A stretch of DNA of 64,000 nt. Source: Skeletonema tropicum. Taxonomy: Eukaryota > Bacillariophyta > Thalassiosirophyceae > Thalassiosirales > Thalassiosiraceae. The stretch lies in the NCBI GenBank assembly GCA_037178625.1, contig CM074134.1, positions 186,001 through 250,000 of the forward strand, given 5' to 3'. The position numbers and the translations under genes are program-made. This document shows positions 1-11,738 of the stretch, one piece after another. Every line of letters starts with the position of its first letter. The stretch's first letter is position 1. The notes below the pieces were generated by a model, which saw only the letters and a list, made by a program, of their open reading frames with translations, was not told the DNA's origin and searched no databases.

Positions 1-394
1 CCGATGGCTGCAGTTTCAGTTTATATTGATGATGTTGATGATGTTGCTGTGGCTGTTGGATGCACCGCTTCTTGTCGCTCGAGTTGGCGCCACCAACAGC
101 AGCGTTAGCGTTAGCGTTAGGATGAACCGACGCCGACGATGATGAAAATGAATACGAAGAATCTGACGCTAACGATAGAGACGTCGACGTCGATGAAGAG
201 AAGCGATACGGAGCACCAGCTGTCGTCATGGGATAATTTGGTGGATGAATTTGATGACTGTCATGACGATGGAGTTGTTGCGGCGGCGGTGATGTCAGTG
301 ATGCTGCTGCAGTGGAGGAGGAGGATTTGGGAGTGAAGAGTTGCAAATAGATGCGGTGCGATTCTTGACGGTTGGTATTATTATTGTTGATCAT
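1..394 (-). CDS. Hypothetical low-complexity protein, N-terminal part (copy A)
   Basis: A minus-strand frame opens at an ATG at 392-394 and stays open to the left edge, so only the first 131 or so residues are visible. The protein is rich in Ser, Gln, His, Asn and Pro: it begins MINNNNTNRQESHRIYLQLF, continues with a Ser-rich stretch, and has an alternating Asn-Ala run followed by His/Gln blocks near the edge. I see no domain. The same start and first 87 codons recur at 1669-1407. The 5' side carries GTCGACA tandem repeats. Function unknown; translation of this frame is inferred from its continuity and its conservation between the two copies. Confidence 0.5.
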   Translation of the reverse strand, partial: MINNNNTNRQESHRIYLQLFTPKSSSSTAAASLTSPPPQQLHRHDSHQIHPPNYPMTTAGAPYRFSSSTSTSLSLASDSSYSFSSSSASVHPNANANAAVGGANSSDKKRCIQQPQQHHQHHQYKLKLQPS

Positions 395-906
395 ATTATT
401 AAATTGGCGGTGATCATATTCATATTATTATTACTGGCGGTGATTCTGAATTGATTGTTGTCATCGTCATCGTTTCATGCGATGATCTGCTGATCAATTT
501 ATTGTCGACAGTGAATGAATGAGAGTCAAAAGCTCTCCTGGGTGCCGGATGGAGGACAGAATCAAAGGTACCATACCGTTGCGACACAGCTGATCATCCT
601 CTCTTGCCTTGGCTTGTTGGACAACCTAAGTACTTCGTTGGTCAGTCACCAGTCATCAATTGTACTCCACTGTTAATTGCTAGATATTATTTTAGACTCT
701 AGGTTGCTAGATTTGAATTTGTACCATTACTTGTACTTGGGAACAGTCGACAGTCGACAGTCGACAGTCGACATCGACAACCTCACCTCGTCCATCTTTT
801 TCACTGAATCTGAACTGCTCTTGACCTCGACAATGGACCAGAACTACAAGTACACGGCTGAAGAATTGCCTTTGGATGGTATGGCAGAGAATCGTAGATG
901 AGGTAT
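132..906. repeat. Duplicated block, copy A
   Basis: This 775-bp block matches 1407-2174 almost base for base, with two small differences: a TACT/AAAT change near 412 and an extra 7 bases near 510. It ends exactly at the N gap. It contains the start of the hypothetical minus-strand gene and its upstream region. Confidence 0.95.
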
Positions 907-1406
907 NNNNNNNNNNNNNNNNNNNNNNNNNNNNNNNNNNNNNNNNNNNNNNNNNNNNNNNNNNNNNNNNNNNNNNNNNNNNNNNNNNNNNNNNNNNNNN
1001 NNNNNNNNNNNNNNNNNNNNNNNNNNNNNNNNNNNNNNNNNNNNNNNNNNNNNNNNNNNNNNNNNNNNNNNNNNNNNNNNNNNNNNNNNNNNNNNNNNNN
1101 NNNNNNNNNNNNNNNNNNNNNNNNNNNNNNNNNNNNNNNNNNNNNNNNNNNNNNNNNNNNNNNNNNNNNNNNNNNNNNNNNNNNNNNNNNNNNNNNNNNN
1201 NNNNNNNNNNNNNNNNNNNNNNNNNNNNNNNNNNNNNNNNNNNNNNNNNNNNNNNNNNNNNNNNNNNNNNNNNNNNNNNNNNNNNNNNNNNNNNNNNNNN
1301 NNNNNNNNNNNNNNNNNNNNNNNNNNNNNNNNNNNNNNNNNNNNNNNNNNNNNNNNNNNNNNNNNNNNNNNNNNNNNNNNNNNNNNNNNNNNNNNNNNNN
1401 NNNNNN
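907..1406. other. Assembly gap of 500 N
   Basis: Exactly 500 N, a conventional placeholder length. The same sequence abuts it on both sides, so the true gap may be zero or negative (see findings). Confidence 1.
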
Positions 1407-1669
1407 GCCGACGATGATGAAAATGAATACGAAGAATCTGACGCTAACGATAGAGACGTCGACGTCGATGAAGAGAAGCGATACGGAGCACCAGCTGTCG
1501 TCATGGGATAATTTGGTGGATGAATTTGATGACTGTCATGACGATGGAGTTGTTGCGGCGGCGGTGATGTCAGTGATGCTGCTGCAGTGGAGGAGGAGGA
1601 TTTGGGAGTGAAGAGTTGCAAATAGATGCGGTGCGATTCTTGACGGTTGGTATTATTATTGTTGATCAT
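1407..1669 (-). CDS. Hypothetical low-complexity protein, N-terminal part (copy B)
   Basis: This is the second copy of the protein start seen at 394-1. ATG at 1667-1669; 87 codons are visible before the frame runs into the N gap. The visible residues are identical to copy A. If the two copies are haplotypes of one locus, there is one gene, whose remaining sequence lies left of the window. No domain recognised. Confidence 0.5.
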
Positions 1670-2174
1670 ATTATTAAATTGGCGGTGATCATATTCATAT
1701 TATTAAATTGGCGGTGATTCTGAATTGATTGTTGTCATCGTCATCGTTTCATGCGATGATCTGCTGATCAATTTATTGTCGACAGAATGAGAGTCAAAAG
1801 CTCTCCTGGGTGCCGGATGGAGGACAGAATCAAAGGTACCATACCGTTGCGACACAGCTGATCATCCTCTCTTGCCTTGGCTTGTTGGACAACCTAAGTA
1901 CTTCGTTGGTCAGTCACCAGTCATCAATTGTACTCCACTGTTAATTGCTAGATATTATTTTAGACTCTAGGTTGCTAGATTTGAATTTGTACCATTACTT
2001 GTACTTGGGAACAGTCGACAGTCGACAGTCGACAGTCGACATCGACAACCTCACCTCGTCCATCTTTTTCACTGAATCTGAACTGCTCTTGACCTCGACA
2101 ATGGACCAGAACTACAAGTACACGGCTGAAGAATTGCCTTTGGATGGTATGGCAGAGAATCGTAGATGAGGTAT
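1407..2174. repeat. Duplicated block, copy B
   Basis: Counterpart of 132-906. It starts with the first base after the N gap and continues past the point where copy A stops, into unique sequence at 2175. Confidence 0.95.
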
Positions 2175-2440
2175 CGTGACTGCCAAGACCAAGACTCTGA
2201 CTCGGTTCGTTTTGTCTTTTGAGTCAAATTCATGTGACATCTTCGATTTTGATTCTCCCTTTGCCTTTGACTTTGACTTTGAGACGTTTTGGACAGTGAG
2301 ATTCGTATGTCAAAGGTTATTGTTATTGCGACGTTCTCTTCTCTCCGGATTCGCCATGTACAACTTAGATGAGAAGCTTTTGATCTCCCGAGCTGCCGTT
2401 GCCTATGAATATTTAATTTGGATTCTCAGAATTAGGAGGA
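1670..2440. other. Intergenic, no convincing gene
   Basis: Upstream region of the minus-strand hypothetical gene, including four to five GTCGACA heptamers near 2015-2040 (and the equivalent 747-776 in copy A). Short plus-strand frames here lack any recognisable protein feature. Confidence 0.6.
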
Positions 2441-5400
2441 TTAAGCATTTCTGTTAGTTGGTATGTGAGTAGGGGAGAAAGTAGGGAAGTAAGTAAGGAA
2501 ACCAGTTGGAGTTGGAAAGTAAGTTGAAGTTGTTGGTGTTTGTAAAGTAGGGGAGTAAGTAAGGAAACCAGTTGGAGTTGGAAAGTAAGTTGAAGTTGTT
2601 GATGTTTGTAAAGTAGGGGAGTAAGTAAGGATACCTGTTGGAGAGTGAGTTGATGATGTTTGTGAATGCACAAGGAAACCAGTTGGAGTTTGAGAGTATG
2701 TTGAAGTTGTTGGTGTTTGTGAATGCACTTCGGTTGGGGTGATTGTTGATACTAGCGTTGGTTCTTGTGAAGGTGAAGTTGGCTGCAATGTTAGTTCCGA
2801 GGTTTGTCCCGGACCCAGGGGCAGTGTTATTGGTTTTGGGGGTGGAATTTGAGGTGTCGGCTCAGTAGTTGGCACAGGAGTTGGAACAAGCGTCGGAACA
2901 GGTGTGACGTTCAGCAGCGACGTTGGTAATTTTGATGGAATTGGAGTTGGAAGAGTAGAAGCTCCATAGAACATGGCACTCATATCAGTTACAGCTGAAG
3001 TATCCCAGCGAGACAGATCTTCTTGGTTGAATGATGAAGCTCCATAGAACATGTAACTCATATTAGTCACTGCAGCTGTTTTCCAAGAAGAGATGTCGCC
3101 ATTAAAGGACGATGCTTCGTAGAACATGTAACTCATATCAGTAACTGCGACTGTGTTCCAAGAAGATATGTCGCCATTAAAGGACGATGCTTCGTAGAAC
3201 ATGTAACTCATATCAGTAACTGCAGCTGTGTTCCAAGACGAGATGTCGCCATTAAAGGATGATGCTTCGTAGAACATGAAACTCATATCAGTAACTGCAG
3301 CTGTGTTCCAAGAAGAGATGTCGCCATTAAAGGATGATGCTTCAAGGAACGCGTAACTCATATCAGTCACTGCAGCCGTGTTCCAAGACGAGATGTCGCC
3401 ATTAAAGGATGATGCTTCGTAGAACATTGACCTCATAGTATTGACAGCTGAAGTATCCCAGCGAGATAGATCTTCTTGGTTGAAAGATGATGCTCCCAAG
3501 AACATGTAACTCATATCAGTCACTGCAGCTGTGTTCCAAGACGAGATGTCGCCATTAAAGGACAATGCTCCATCGAACATGGCTCCCATAGTTGTAACAG
3601 ATGAAGTATCCCAGAGAGACAAATTTCCTTGGTTGAACGATGAAGCTCCATAGAACATGTAAGTCATATCAGTTACTGCAGCTGTATTCCAAGAAGATAT
3701 GTCGCCATAAAAAATGTTGCGTAGTACAAAATTTCTTTCATTTCAGTCACTGCAGAAGTATTCCAACTCGACAAATCCTGGTTGAATGAAAAAGCATTTC
3801 GGAACATTCGACTCATATCAGTTACTTGACCAACATCCCACATAGAAATGTCTTCGTCAAATGTGCGAAGATCTCGAAACAATCCTGACATGTCAGTCAC
3901 GTTACCCACGCACCAAGACCCAATCGGCCATCCATATTTTGAGCTGTCATCTTCACCCCAAAGCCCTTGAACATATTGATCAACCGCAGCTTTGAGCTCA
4001 TTCCGGGTGGTGAAGCAATCCGTCGGAACTACTTCGTTACAAAAGGAACCACAGAATGGGCCTCGATGTAAAGATGATGGATCGTGTTTGATAGTGCACC
4101 CCGAATCCACAAAGATATCCTTGGCATTGCTGTACGGAAAGGTATCCTCCCACTTGCAGAGATTCTGGTTGAAGGAGGTTGCCCCCCTGAACATTTCTCT
4201 TGCGTTTGTAGCAGATGACATATTCCAGGATGATAAATTTTGGTTGAATGATAAAGCTCCAGAGAACATTCCACTCATATCAGTAACTTGACCAACATTC
4301 CATTTAGACAGATCTTCGTCAAAAGTATCGAGACCTTCAAATAAGCTTGCCATGTCAGTTACGTTGTCAACACACCATGATCCAATTGGCCATCCATACT
4401 TTCCAACAATACTACCCAAAGCAGGGCACACGTCTGCACCTTTATTACATCCTTCTTGGATATATCGGTCAATGGCAGACTTGAGTATGCCACGATCAGC
4501 AAAGCATGCATAAGATCGCTCGCTTGTTATTTCGACAGCAACATCAACAGGGGAAAGTGATACTCCAAGACCAGCAGTCAGCGCTGTAATCAATACAAAT
4601 ATCAACACCGAAAACACTTTGACTCGCCTCTGTTTCCACCACGGCTCTAGAGGAGTTGCTTTATACACAGTATCATGACCACCCGGAGTGACAATTGGAA
4701 CAGTCGCAACAGTCTGAGGAAGCGCATCATAAATCTCCTCCTCCTCCTCCTCTTCTTCAACCACCCATGCTTCTAGAATATGCAATGATGGGTTTGACGG
4801 GTTTCTCTCTGCTACTGTGGGTAAGACCTGATCCGCATCCTCATCGTCGCTAGCAGTGTTGTTTGCTGGTGCTGCAACTCGCTGCTGCAAGTTTTCTTCG
4901 TCCCCAGGAGATTGATTTTCATCCTCGTCCATTATTTGCCGAACACGAACAGTATCATCTGGATCCCCCTCACTCGTTTCATTATCATTGCTTTCTGCAA
5001 CATCGAACGTGGTCGCTTCATGGTCATGTTCACGAGGACGACAACTAGATTTAGATTCTGACATTTGTGATGCTGCCACCTTTTTTTCTTCTACATCAGT
5101 CAGAGTCAGAGAATCTCGTTGAAAAGTGACAGGGAGGGACGGCCCATCATCTTCGTCGTTTGATTCCGTCCCGAAATCAATCTCTGGTTCTGGTTTTGAT
5201 TCATCCTCAAACTCTGCAGAGTTGAATGGTCGGAGTGCAGGGTCATCTTCATCCTCAATCTGCTCCATCATCGCACCATACGTAGGCAGCTGTGATTGCT
5301 CAGACGCATGTTGAGTTGATGTCACGTCGTCCTTCTCAATCTCCGTAGCAATTATCTTTTGAATCAAAGGCACCGGAGCTGCATCTTCTACGTCTATATT

Positions 5401-5604
5401 CTCGAGTCCACCCGGGAGCCACGTTTCTCCTGTTGATGATGCTGATGTGGAGTTTGTCGATGTGCCTCCGGTGACGGCAGCGGCTTCCCAAGACGAAGGG
5501 GAAGATCGTGGGTCGTCGTTATTTTCAGAGGTAATGATGCCCTGCTCAATGTCACCGCTGCCAGCATCCTCCTCCAAAGCAGAAGTATTGTTTTCGTCTG
5601 CCAT
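2441..5604 (-). pseudogene. BspA-like (DUF285) single-pass membrane protein, frame-broken
   Basis: Reading from ATG 5604: an acidic, Ser/Glu-rich cytoplasmic region of about 330 residues, one transmembrane helix (VFSVLIFVLITALTAGLGVS), then a Cys-containing extracellular part with the YGWPIGSWCV and VTDMSxMF motifs, then about ten DUF285 repeats of 25 residues (pattern AAVTDMSxMFxxASSFNGDI), and a Pro/Thr tail made of 22-residue repeats. DUF285 repeats are known from bacterial BspA-type leucine-rich surface proteins and are expanded in diatoms; the repeat region probably mediates adhesion or binding outside the cell. The frame breaks at about 3712: one missing base after the ATFF codons shifts to the frame that carries the rest of the repeats (3667-2441). 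The paralogue at 63019-59684 is intact. I chose ATG 5604 because MADENNT matches MADDNNT of the paralogue. It could be a recent pseudogene or a sequencing error. Confidence 0.85.
2468..2710 (-). repeat. 66-bp tandem repeats coding a Pro/Thr tail
   Basis: Units beginning GTAGGGGAGTAAGTAAGG start at about 2468, 2547 and 2613, with a diverged fourth unit. The period of 66 bp (22 codons) keeps the minus-strand frame and encodes the repeating TPTGFLTYSPTLQTPTTST tail of the BspA-like protein. Confidence 0.85.
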
Positions 5605-5892
5605 TCTTTTCTGTTGAATAGCAATGGTAATGTGCAAGCTCTGAATCTGAAGGAAACTGAAGAAGAATGCATAATTAGGTCTTCAAATCTAATCTTGCAC
5701 ACACCTTGCTCAATAATGCTTGGAGCAAGTGCAGAACTCTTTTAAGTATGTTGTAGTAAATCTCTATGTATTGAAGTATTAGTTCTAAGAAGGATCTCAG
5801 ATGGAAAATACGATTTACTGACCATCTTGACACCGTACTACTATTATGATTATGAGAGTCGTATCTAAATAATTAGGGGATCACCCAACCGT

Positions 5893-6475
5893 ACGGTACC
5901 CGAGACGGTGTCCAGCAAGAAAGTTCTGGTTCTGCCCTTTTGCAAAAAGAATCTTTCATCCCGCCCTACCCGCCACAGACCCACCCGCACTCCAACAAAG
6001 ATAACACATGCTCACTGGGCAATGCAAGGAAGGTGCAGTGAAGTGGACGTGAGGTGAAGCTGTGGTCCATCATGTGAAAGTTGCATGTATTTAGACGAGA
6101 ATGTGCGATGGCGATGCGGGGGCACTCTAGAAGAGCTTCCAAACGCTCTCTCTGCCGCAAGATGTTCAAGAGAATTGTCCTAGAGAATGATGTTCAAATC
6201 TTCTCACAGCCCACTCAAGATGAACAAGATAATCCTTGGATTGTATTGTAACAATTGATGACTTTGTTTCGGAAGAGGAAATCAGCACAATACTCGAATA
6301 TGGGCAAAAGACAGGCTATGAGCAAGCTAGCGAGGTATTCTATTGGAATCATGCGTCACCCATGAAGACTAAGTAACATGCGCTTCGCTGTGCGGATTTC
6401 AGGTGAGACTAGAGAGTTATATCTATGCCTTTTCTTGCCATCACATCTTCTCTCTAGACGAATCTCATTTTCTAA
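5893..6475 (+). pseudogene. Prolyl-4-hydroxylase-like N-terminal relic, copy 1
   Basis: In scattered frames this stretch encodes NTCSLGNA, a Cys-containing GPSCESC segment, KMFKRIVLENDVQ, FSQPTQDEQDNPWIV and TIDDFVSEEE plus YGQKTGYE. The last motifs match the entry to the 2-oxoglutarate/Fe(II) dioxygenase domain of diatom P4H-type proteins (established family knowledge, recalled, not searched). A 5-bp TTGTA duplication near 6245 and other indels break the frame, and the catalytic His-x-Asp region is absent. The signal-peptide stretch of copy 2 (about 16113-16250) is missing here. Homologous to 16052-16745. Confidence 0.65.
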
Positions 6476-6645
6476 GTTATCTAGCGTACAACACACGATC
6501 GTTTTACGTCGAATGATTTCCTAGGTAAAGTTACGCGAGGAAGCCCCGAGCCCGAGGCTCTTTAACAACCCGAGACCGAGAGGACGCCCCATCACAAGCA
6601 CAAGAGCTTCGTTAATCAAAAGCCTCCAAATCTTTGGGGATCACA

Positions 6646-7248
6646 ATGGATTCAAAGTGGATGATACGGGCTCCTAAATGTCGGTATCGGTATAGAGAAC
6701 CCATGGATGAACTATTCTGGGAGAAATGTCTCGAACGGTTCAAAGCACGTGATCCAGAGGATAAGATACCACCTCGACGACCTACACGTGAAGGAAACCC
6801 CAGCGAAGGTCATCGCCACCGGTACAATACTCGGCACAACACTCAAAGCTCTGCTCCTTCGCCTCCTCCTTCCCCTCCAAGGAACCCACCCCCCTCCCCT
6901 CCACGGGAACGAAGAGACCCACCGAGAATCAACGAAAACGAGAGTAGAAACGAGAGTAGAGGCTATGACCCGGAAGGTGTAGGCCCAACCTCAAAGACTC
7001 ACTTGGCATCTTTGGCCTTGCAAGAGGAGCTGTATGGATGGAGTTCAGACGACTCTCACGCCTATACCATCCCGACAAACACAACCCTACAACTACAAGA
7101 AATTAACGGTGCCAAGAATGCCCTATCTTCTGGGCCGGGGGTGATAGCGACACATGATGGCGAAAAGTGTGATGGCGACGAGCAACTTCATACGCAGTCG
7201 CAGTCAATGTCTCTACCAACAGACACCGCTCCTGCTGGCAAAATCTAA
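6646..7248 (+). pseudogene. Retroelement first ORF, Pro-rich
   Basis: ATG 6646 opens a frame of about 200 codons, with an Arg/Pro-rich middle (PSPPPSPPRNPPPSPPRERR) and a Ser/Thr/Gln-rich end. After the stop at 7246-7248 the same frame continues as apparently coding sequence (NNAAANCIHPSDYSDDYIN) to about 7485, so the stop is probably a lesion and the original ORF was longer. No enzymatic domain is visible. The role (RNA-binding or linker) is inferred only from its place upstream of the RT. Confidence 0.5.
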
Positions 7249-7680
7249 ATAATAACGCCGCCGCCAATTGCATCCACCCGTCCGACTACAGCGACGATTA
7301 TATTAATGATGACACCAAGTACGCCTTCATTACATCTGCTCCGGCCACTCCACAATCATCGGCAGACAACATCACCACAATGCTTGCTGCTCACGGAGTA
7401 AGCAGTCCGAGCCCCTTCCAACTTGACGCCATCTTTCAGTTGATTATCTCTTGTTCCGATGAACTCCGTCGAGACCTTGATTGATGAGGTGACTTGGGCT
7501 AAGAGCTGGAGACGGTCGAAGGAGGCAACATCATCTTCTATTTCTAGCTTCCATTTTGGCCATTACATTGCTGGCGCAGAGAGTCGGAGTATATCTCCAA
7601 CTATCACGCAGTTAAAATATCTCTCGCTCTCATGAGGGGTATCAGTCTGTCGAGGTGGCAACGAGGCTTAGCCTGCATGC

Positions 7681-8830
7681 TTGAGAAAAGAAAGCGGGGG
7701 TAGTCGACTGGTCACCAAATTGCGAAGCATCTTACTGCTGGAGGCTGATCTGAACAAAGCGAACAAGATCATCTATGGGGATCGGATGATGAAAAACATT
7801 CAAAAATACCAACTCATGCCCGAAGAAATATTCAGTTTCAGTGAGAAAAATAGGACTGCAGATGATGGTGCTTTAGCAAAACTCCTCTTCTTTTTGATAG
7901 GACGGCAACTTCGAACTCCGTCTGCTATTGCTTCGGTTGATGCAAGCGCAAGCAACTGCTACGATAGAATCGCGCACGCCATTGCTTTTCTGGTATTTCA
8001 GGCCTTTGAGGTCGAACAGTCAGCAACAGAATCGATGCTTACTACAATTCAGGAGATGTGGTATTTCTTGAGAACTGCGTACGGAGACTCAACGTGGTGC
8101 GCAAACAGCACTGTCAAAGTTAAGTATCAAGGTCTGTGTCAAGGAAATGGTGCTGCACTGCCGGGTGGGCAGCAATTAGAATTAGTGTCACCATCTTGAT
8201 GGCTCACAAAGCCGATGGACATGGAGCGACCTTTGTCTGTCCCCTTTCCCCATCTAAGTCAATTAACTTGGCGGCTATTCTCTTTGTCGATGATACGGAT
8301 ATCATTCATATCAATATGAAGAAGAGGGAGACAATAAATGAGGTTCATGCAGCTCTGACAGCGAGCGTCCGCAGTTGGAATAATCTTTTAATGGCAACAG
8401 GGGGAACCCTACATCCCGATAAGTGCTTCTATTATTTGATGTCTTACTATTACGACGAGAGGAAGCAGTGTTGGCTGTATGAAGATCACTCCAAGGATTG
8501 ATATTACGACATTGAATTATCTCTTCCAGATGGGACCCCATTTTTGATGAAGCATCACTCTGTGGAGCATCCGGAGACTATGCTAGGTGTGCAACAAGCC
8601 CGTCTGGTTCGTGCCGCAGCAAGTGCAATTATTCTGAGGAGTGCAAAGGTCCTCTGGACGTTTTAATCCAGAAAGCATCTGACTGTGCGCAAAAAGTTCT
8701 AGGGAGTAGACTGAATCGGCGTCAATTCTGGACATGGCTATCAGCTTGTTTTTGGCCCAAAGTTTCATACAGTCTGTGCTGCCAGACGGCCCCCATAAAA
8801 ATAAAAGATCTTCAGACATGTCTGTAAAAG
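7681..8830 (+). pseudogene. Reverse transcriptase domain
   Basis: The frame at 7681 encodes LLLEADLNKANKIIYG, then IASVDASASNCYDRIAHA (fingers/palm region with the first catalytic Asp) and QGLCQGNGAA; a frameshift near 8165 continues into ILFVDDTDIIHI (8278-8313), which carries the catalytic DD pair of the RT active site, followed by ATGGTLHPDKCFYYL. A stop at 8499-8501 and further stops after 8660 follow. These motifs are those of LINE-type reverse transcriptases, and the surrounding residues are typical of diatom elements. It is inactive: at least one frameshift and several stops. Confidence 0.85.
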
Positions 8831-8842
8831 ACGTATTATCAG

Positions 8843-9136
8843 TTGATGCCTGTGGGGGGTATGATACAAACGGTACCTAAGGAAATTCGTGATCTAGACA
8901 TTGACATTGGCTTCTACGGCGGTGGATTCCTGAATGTGCCGATAGAATGCGGCATTCAGCAATTGAACAAACTGATGATGCACTACGGATGCCCGTCTAG
9001 TAATGGAATTACAGCCCAGGTCTCGGTAGACCTCTTCATTGTTGAACTCGGTCGAGCACATCAGCCTTTTGATGAATCATTTCAACAATATCATTCTTGG
9101 GTTACTCCCAGCTGGGTGAAATTGATCTGGGTCTGA
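8843..9136 (+). pseudogene. Retroelement segment between RT and RNase H
   Basis: A short open stretch reads PKEIRDLDIDIGFYGGGFLN and IQQLNKLMMHYGC, then continues in another frame after a break near 9120. In this element class the region lies downstream of the RT palm/thumb. It has no independent domain that I recognise and is kept as part of the decayed polyprotein. Confidence 0.55.
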
Positions 9137-9261
9137 GAAAAAGTAGACACCTACGGGTATAAGGTGGTATTGAATAACATCGTCAACCCCTTCCCAAGAG
9201 TGGGTGACAAGTGGCTCATGTGTGTATTTGAAGATCTCCACTATTCTCCAAACTGCGGCAA

Positions 9262-10419
9262 TTGAACAGAGTCCGCTTACACCAACAAGTGCTGTTTTTA
9301 TCGGATATACTATGTGTGAGGGGTTCGAAGATTGATCCAAGGTACAAGAAAAGGCTGGGTCGGGAGGATGAAAAGTGGTCTAAACTTGACTTTCCCGCAG
9401 AGGAACCCTCGTCAAATGATTTTAAGGTATGGAAGTCGGCACTCTCTCAATTAGCCCCAGGAGGTTTACTTAGCGTCAGATTGGGGAATTGGGTGCACAT
9501 CGGCCACAAACTCCAGCCATGGCGGTACTGTGCAGCATCGAATAGTTTGTGTCGCTATCATGACAATGACCTTATGGATTTATACCCTCCACACGAGAAT
9601 AATCCTCGGAGATATGTGAAAGACGGTAGTGATCATGCCCAGGTTCAATACAATGTTGCGTGTACGGTAGAAGAGGTAGATACTGCAGTATATCGTTTGA
9701 TCAGTCATGCACCGATCCCAGGTCAGTCTATACCTCCTAGCACTTTGTGGGAAGTCCTCGATCAATGGGGTAGCATGTGGATGTGGGAAGATCTTGAACT
9801 GACGGGGAGCTATGAGTTCCTAGCGGCGGCTATTATTGATGGATCACTAGTATGTGTGGCGGACGGATCCTTTATCAAGGAGATGTACCCAGATATCTGT
9901 TCAGCTGCATTCATTATGGAGTGTTCCAAGGGGAGAGGCCGACTCGTTGGTAAATTCTCTGAGACTGAGAAGACACTTGCTGCTTGTGCATATCGTGCAG
10001 AGCTTTTGGGATTACTCGCTATTCATCTCATTCTATTAGCTGTGAACAAACTGAAACCAACGCTGTCTGGTTCTGCCCAGATCTATTCTGATTGCTTGGG
10101 GGCTCTCCATGATGTGGAAAACTTGCCTCCGCATCGCAATCGCATCCCGTCGAGTTGCCGGCATTCAGATATACTCAAAAATATCATGATCCATTGCAGG
10201 TTTCTAACCTTCAGCACAGTATTTTCTCATGTCTCGGCCCATAAACTCGATCATTTGGTGTGGAAGGAGCTGTCTAGGCCTGAACAGTTGAATGAACAGT
10301 GTGACTCTGGCGCAAAACTAGCAATTTTTACGACGTTGATCCGAATGCAGGAATGGCGGGGCAACCTTTGCCACTTGAGCCAATCTGCGTCTATGTGGAT
10401 AGGGGTAAGGAGAAGATGA
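9262..10419 (+). pseudogene. Retroelement RNase H domain
   Basis: About 380 codons are open. RNase H signatures are visible: LVCVADGSFI (first Asp), AYRAELLGLLAIHL (catalytic Glu), IYSDCLGAL (Asp) and VFSHVSAHKLD (His), followed by LNEQCDSGAKLA. Near 10350 the frame shifts and the polyprotein continues as EPICVYVDRGKEKM. The nominal start is not a real start codon; the segment is part of a longer polyprotein. A homologous minus-strand fragment lies at 49630-50870. Confidence 0.8.
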
Positions 10420-10976
10420 CTTCAGATACTGGTGAAAGAGTCCGCTTTCATGGCCACCTAGCGCTGGCCAGGGAGATCTTCGCTAAGAGACAGATCCTGC
10501 TACCATCCGCGTTCGCACAAGTAGATTGGGCCAACGTGAACAAGGCATTACACGAGGTCCCGCGACTTTTCCAACTATGGGCATGCAAACAAGTTCACGA
10601 CATAGCCGGCACCAACTTGCGGTTGCACAGATGTGATCCTAATCACTCTCCTTTGTGTCCTTCTTGTCTGGATGTTTAGGAGTCATGCGCTCACGTCTTA
10701 ATATGTGAAGAAGAGGATAGGGTAAAATGTTTTCAGATGTCAGCGGATAATCTACACTCCTGGCTGCAATCGGTGGGGACATGTGAAGTGCTGGAAAAGT
10801 ATATCATGAGGTTCGTGAGGGCCCGGAATGGCAAAGCTTTATGGACTGCATTGCTAGCGATCATGACCCGATACTGCGGAAGTTGGCACGTTCACAAGAT
10901 CAGATTGGATGGCGGCGGTTCATGGAAGGAATGATATCCAAGGAGTTCTGTGCGATTCAAGAGACACATCGTCGTC
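10353..10976 (+). pseudogene. Retroelement C-terminal region with Cys/His cluster
   Basis: After the frame change this encodes GERVRFHGHLALAREIFA, then a Cys/His segment (HRCDPNHSPLCPSCL, a stop at 10677-10679, then ESCAHVLICEE), then LWTALLAIM and EFCAIQETHRRL. The frame stops abruptly at 10976, where the LTR element begins, and resumes exactly at 15088. Confidence 0.75.
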
Positions 10977-11513
10977 TGTCAACTTATGTAAGAAAGCAGA
11001 TGAGCGCAACCGCAATCGTACCAGTATGTCATCAATGGTACACTACTTATGGATATTGAAGATACTCATATCCCGATTAATGGGAATCGTCCCATTTATC
11101 TACCGCAAGTTGAACGTCGAATCTTCTGCGATCGTCGGTTCAGCAGAACTTATTTTCCCGCCATATCTTTACACAAGATACTAAATCCAATGACCATGGC
11201 GCTCACAATCAATCAATAATAAGAATAATGAAATAGTAATAACTACGTTGGAATACATCCGCTGCCTCAAGGCACACTGTACTACATCAATACTTCGATA
11301 GTCGAGTAGGACGCACAACAGCAGAGCTTCAGTGCTTCGTGTCCGGCTTAAGATAGAATTAGACGTCTCAACACTGCCTTCGTTTCCTGGTACTCTACGA
11401 TCCTCCTCACAAGTCCACCGATCTCGCTCCGATCCGTGTATCCGCCTGAATGTTCGCTTAGATTATCCCGACTCTGTTTGACGGTCTTATGACAGATAAT
11501 TCTCAACTTGAGA
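10977..11513 (+). repeat. Left long terminal repeat
   Basis: 537 bp, apparently identical to 14546-15082. It is followed by GATTATCAGTTCTCG, which faintly resembles primer-binding sites that use an internal part of initiator tRNA; this is only a resemblance. Confidence 0.9.
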
Positions 11514-11738
11514 GATTATCAGTTCTCGTGCTTTAACAATAGCTTCAGATACACCGAAGAATTATCTGTCAAGCCTTAGTCGTTGAGTCTTATGAGAAAA
11601 TCCAACTCTCCCTGATTTAAGTGGACTCCGTTTTGCCAGGCAAACACCTTGCTTAATAGGCCTTCCTTTCATACCAAGTGGACACCCGTGATAGCTGCTC
11701 AATACAGCATAACATCTTTATCTGACGCCGATATCATC

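Noticed and set aside
677..901. Plus-strand frame over the GTCGACA repeats as a gene (also its second copy at 1945-2169)
   Set aside because: It arises mainly from repeats upstream of the minus-strand gene and has no protein-like feature.
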